From Brienomyrus brachyistius (lineage: Eukaryota > Chordata > Actinopteri > Osteoglossiformes > Mormyridae): a stretch of DNA of 64,000 bases. The stretch lies in NCBI RefSeq assembly GCF_023856365.1, contig NC_064548.1, positions 2,236,501 to 2,300,500 of the forward strand. Direction: 5' to 3'. The position numbers were made by a program, and so were the translations under genes. A model generated the notes under the pieces. It was given only the letters and a program-made list of their open reading frames with translations, was not told the DNA's origin and searched no databases. Below are positions 60,601 to 64,000 of the stretch, piece after piece. Within the stretch, counting starts at the first letter, position 1; each line of letters opens with the position of its first letter.

Positions 60601-61145
60601 TATCCATCCATCCATCATCTTCTGGATCCAAGGTTAGGTCACGGGGGCAGCAGTCTCAGCAGGGAAACCCAGACTTCCCTCTCCCCAGCCACTTCGTCCA
60701 ACTCCTCTGGGGGGACTGAGGGCCGAGGATCGCTCCGCCAAGGTCCCAGCCTTCGGCCAATGCCCGACTTGCACTGCACCCAACCCCTTTGGCCTCTCCT
60801 ACAGGTGGTGAGCCCATTGGAGGGGGGACCCACGTTCCTTCTTTGGGCTGTACCCGACCAGGCCCCATGGGTGTAGGCCTGGCCACCCGGTGCTTGCCAT
60901 CGAGCCCCACCCCCAGGCCTAGCTCCGGGGGGGACCCCGGTGACCGCATCCGGGTGAAGGAAAACGTAGATCTGTGTTTTTACTTGTCATAAGGGGTCTT
61001 TTTAGCCGCACTTCGACTGGTTCCTCACCCAGGACCTGTTTGCCTTGGGTGACCCTACCAGGGACATAAAGCCCCAGGCAACTTAGCTCCTGGGATCATT
61101 GGAACACGCGAACCTCTCCACCACGATATGGTCTCGGCTCCATGG
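60601..61145 (-). mobile_element. LINE with coding region deleted but both ends kept
   Basis: On the minus strand from 61145: a 5' region (CGTGGTGGAGAGGTTCGCGT, GGGCTTTATGTCCCTGGTAG, GAGGAACCAGTCGAAGTGCG, GGGGCTCGATGGCAAGCACC, CTTGGCGGAGCGATCCTCGG) typical of the 5' leader of a common fish LINE, then a direct jump near 60718 to its 3' end (GAGTTGGACGAAGTGGCTGG, GGGAAGTCTGGGTTTCCCTG, CTGCTGCCCCCGTGACC) and a (GATG)n tail at 60601-60616. Several kilobases of reverse transcriptase are absent. Likely an RTE-related family; the clade is from memory. Confidence 0.65.
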
Positions 61146-62262
61146 GGGATATATAAATTTTGGGAAACAAATGTTCCCAAACTGCTGATCATGACAGACT
61201 GTAACTAGCATTAACTGTAACTATCTCACATTCACGATTAGCATAATGTTTTCTGTGTTGAACATCTACTTGTGAAGTAAGGTTCCTCCTGTATCAAGAA
61301 ATGCGTTCATTCATTCCATCATGCATACCAAACCAAAAGCAATGTATCAAACGGTACATGACACATGCATATTATGTGACGGCCGTAGCTCCTAATCATG
61401 TTTGCAGCTTTTATAATCATTTCAGGACAAATTCTGCTTTCCCTGCTATATGGGAATTGCACCAAACTGTGAAGCCACAACAGAGGTTTGTATCGAACCG
61501 TGAATTTTGTGTTACACACCTAGTCTGTAGTGAGTGTCAGTAGCCGGGGACTCACAGGGCAAGGCCTGACTCCGCCCAGGGGTGACTTGGCTGCCTCTGC
61601 TCATGTTGATTCCAGTGATAAAAATAATACCTTGCCTACTGAGTACCGTAATGACTTTTAAAGCCTGTCTGTTTGAAAGGGGACCCAGAGCCTGGGGGGA
61701 AGCCATTGTAGCTCCGAATCAGTGTGACTGTCTGCTATTGACGTAATTATGTTGAGTCCTACCTGTGCTGTAGTGTCTGCTCCTTAAATGTGATGCATTG
61801 TGTAGCATTAATTGTTTAATTGACCTGAATTTGTCAGCCTGTTGCATAACAAGTAATCATGTGACAGTGCAGATAAGCCTGGGTATTCATGTGTGTGTTT
61901 ATCTATAATGCAGTTCATCAGTGGATGTATATTTAACACAGGCATTGTGGTCTCTTGGGAGTCCGAGTCATTCTCTGAACTGTAACTGAGAGCGCAAACT
62001 GCAGAGTGCACCCTGCTGGCCTGGTGAAGCACTGCCCATGTGTGCCCCCTCCCCAACTCATTACAGGAATCAGCATGTAACCTGTCATGTGCTTTGCTTT
62101 TTTATAATCAGCCCTAGGGTCATGCAGGTTCTCCTGGTGAGAATTTCATCCATTTCATTCGTTTCAAAATCTCAACTCATCTAATTCATTTAAGTTATTT
62201 TATTGATTTGGTTCACCTTGGCGACCTTGTTACAAAATTCATAGGGGTTGAGCTCCTTCAAA

Positions 62263-62303
<41 letters not shown>
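62263..62303. repeat. (TAG)n microsatellite
   Basis: About 13 uninterrupted TAG units. Confidence 0.97.
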
Positions 62304-62394
62304 AATAATATTTATTTATTTGTTTATTTATTATTATAACAACAAAAGTTATAATTTTCCTTAAAAAATAAGAGTATAATTGCTGTCCTAAGCA

Positions 62395-62590
62395 GCAAGC
62401 ATGTGCTCTCAGTTGGTGCTATGTTTATAGGGTACTTAAGGTGGTTGCTAGGCTATTGCTAGGGTGTTGCTGGTTGGTTGGTAAGATGTTGCTATGTAGT
62501 TACTGAGGTGTTGCTAATGAAGTTAAGGTGGTTGCTTAGGTGTTGTTAGGTGGTTGCTAAGAGGTTACTAGGGTGTTACTAAGGTGATAG
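62395..62590. repeat. Degenerate GTTGCTAGG minisatellite
   Basis: Repeated variants of GGTGGTTGCTAGG and GGTGTTGCTA with spacing of about 10-22 bp, a pattern common in fish introns. No function evident. Confidence 0.75.
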
Positions 62591-62877
62591 ATTGGCAGGC
62601 GAGTGATACCAACATCCCATGTTATCTTAACCCTCTAGAGAATAGGGGCAGGGAACACACTTTCACTGACTTGGGCATGGTCACACGTTTCATTCAATAT
62701 CATAAACTTAATTCATGGAAAAAAATATTTTTTTCTTATTTGTTTTGGCATTACACTCATGTTAATTTTAATGTACTTTGTAAATATATCAGATTTATGT
62801 TAAGTTTGTAATTTGACATCGAAGTATAGACATTGAAAAATGCAGATTGGAACATTTGCAGAAATATTATAAAAGTG

Positions 62878-63548
62878 CAGTGGTACTCAAACTCATTAGG
62901 ACTCGAATTTCTTAAAAGCCGAACCAACCAGTTAAAAAAAATTACCTAGAACTCAATCTGAATCTCAGAATTCGAACCGTGAATACTGATCTAAGAACTT
63001 GTACGCGCGGGGAAATGAGTCACGTGGCATGTCTCTCAGCAGGAACAAAGGGTAACGCTTTAGTCTCAGCCTCGCATTCGCTGTGATAGCATCGTTTGTT
63101 GGTGATAGTGCTTTTTTTATTGAAAATATCAGGTAATACACTGTACTTTATATCATTTTGGTAGCCATTGCACATCAAAAAGTTACGCAATAGTTGTACA
63201 AATGTCATGAACAAATTATCGAATGCAGAGTAATAATGAAAATAAACAAAAAAGGTGTCTTTTTTTTACTTTACACATTGTTTGGATACATTTATTTTCT
63301 TACTTTACAGATTAATGTTTTGATAAATGTGCTTAGATGTGTTTAGTATATGATCTTCTTGTTTTATCCTGTCCATTTTGTGTTTAAATGCTAAGGAAAA
63401 CCATATTTAGGTGTAATTTTTTGGGGCCGTGAACCAATTAATTGATTTTCCATTATGTCTTATGGGGAAAATTCGATCAGAACTCAAACTTTTTAGGATT
63501 CGAACCCGAGTTCTGAATGGATTAAGTTCGAGTTCTGACGTACCACTG
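62878..63548. mobile_element. Mariner-like MITE (671 bp)
   Basis: Ends CAGTGGTACTCAAACTC (left) and, inverted, CAGTGGTACGTCAGAACTCG. The inverted repeats continue for roughly 60 bp with AATTCGAAC-type motifs. TA follows the right end (63549-63550); the left flank reads TG, a probable mutation. No transposase frame is present. CAGTGGTAC with TA duplication fits Tc1/mariner or pogo-derived MITEs. Confidence 0.8.
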
Positions 63549-63755
63549 TACATAGTAAGCAATAGTGGTAGTTTGTTTTGATCCCAGATATCTGATCACC
63601 AAGTCTTGGGTACATGAAGATGACTAAATGGTGTAGTTGCAACATTAAGTTGGATAAATAAATAAGAAAAACCTAATGTCACTATTTCTGGCCGCCTTCT
63701 ATTGAATATGTAGGAGCTCTCGTGTATGCATGAGCCATTCACACCTGGCCATACT

Positions 63756-63771
63756 CCCCCCCCCCCCCCCC
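63756..63771. repeat. Poly-C run
   Basis: Sixteen consecutive C residues; prone to sequencing error. Confidence 0.95.
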
Positions 63772-64000
63772 TTTTTATGGTGCTGATGATGATATATCTG
63801 GATTGCGTTTCACCGTTGCGTTGATTATGAAATTACCATGTGAATGCGACTTGAATATGCAGTAATGCGGCTATTTTGAATGTGAAAAAATATTATGTGG
63901 TGCCTTGGGCGGAGCTTAATTTGGCTCCGCTTCTGACGTCATAAGTGGGACAGGGGCGTATCCCTTATTCTGATTGGTCGAGGGGTTATGTCCATATATG

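Overview
The window is vertebrate nuclear DNA, almost certainly from a ray-finned (teleost-type) fish. It is intron-rich and AT-rich, without operons or ribosome binding sites, and is crowded with transposable elements of kinds typical of fish: Tc1/mariner, hAT-like, Harbinger, CR1 and L2 LINEs, tRNA-derived and 5S-derived SINEs, solo LTRs and long TA/CA microsatellites. I cannot name the species.

Two host-type genes can be supported. (1) The 5' end of igsf3 (immunoglobulin superfamily member 3, EWI family) is on the + strand. A signal-peptide exon (37271-37331) is followed by an intron of about 18.2 kb and then a V-set immunoglobulin exon (55486-55866). The splice phases match (1-1), and the gene continues beyond position 64000. 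(2) A compact three-exon + strand gene (33170-34227, 187 aa) encodes a protein resembling the C-terminal part of the multicopy fish 'SAMD3-like' proteins. It lies about 3 kb upstream of igsf3, inside a stretch bounded by ACTGTAAAAAA-type inverted ends, so it may be element-borne.

Layout. 1-4090: intergenic DNA with an imperfect minisatellite, LTR-like sequence and a solo LTR (2891-3177). 4097-5728: Tc1/mariner-type element whose transposase has DD35E spacing and one in-frame stop. 6448-8149: ruins of a Harbinger element (Myb/SANT-like exon on +, HARBI1-like nuclease on -). 8437-10062: LTR-like and unassigned DNA. 10112-10905: LINE 3' end. 11306-12610: TIR element with 8-bp target duplications carrying an unclassified conserved domain. 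12620-18220: mostly unassigned. 18222-23310: 43-bp minisatellite and a long CR1-type LINE on the minus strand, split by a solo LTR. 23500-25225: second DD35E element plus a solo end. 26143-26448: three 102-bp tandem copies. 27581-29217: complete Tc1 element with an intact DD34E transposase. 30100-30590: eroded Tc1 transposase. 31214-35118: SAMD3-like unit with a nested hAT element. 35985 onwards: igsf3 promoter region, exon 1, and a TE-filled intron 1 (SINEs, L2, LINE ends, CR1 with solo LTR, nested hAT-like and SINE). 55486-64000: exon 2 and intron 2, with a 5S-derived SINE, a Tc1 end, a long (TA)n tract, an internally deleted LINE and a mariner-like MITE.

There is no bacterial, phage or CRISPR content. 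The most interesting items are the SAMD3-like unit, the unclassified domain in the 11306-12610 element, two DD35E copies sharing the same nonsense codon, the 43-bp repeat at two loci that is stop-free in three frames, and a LINE that has lost its whole coding region but kept both ends.
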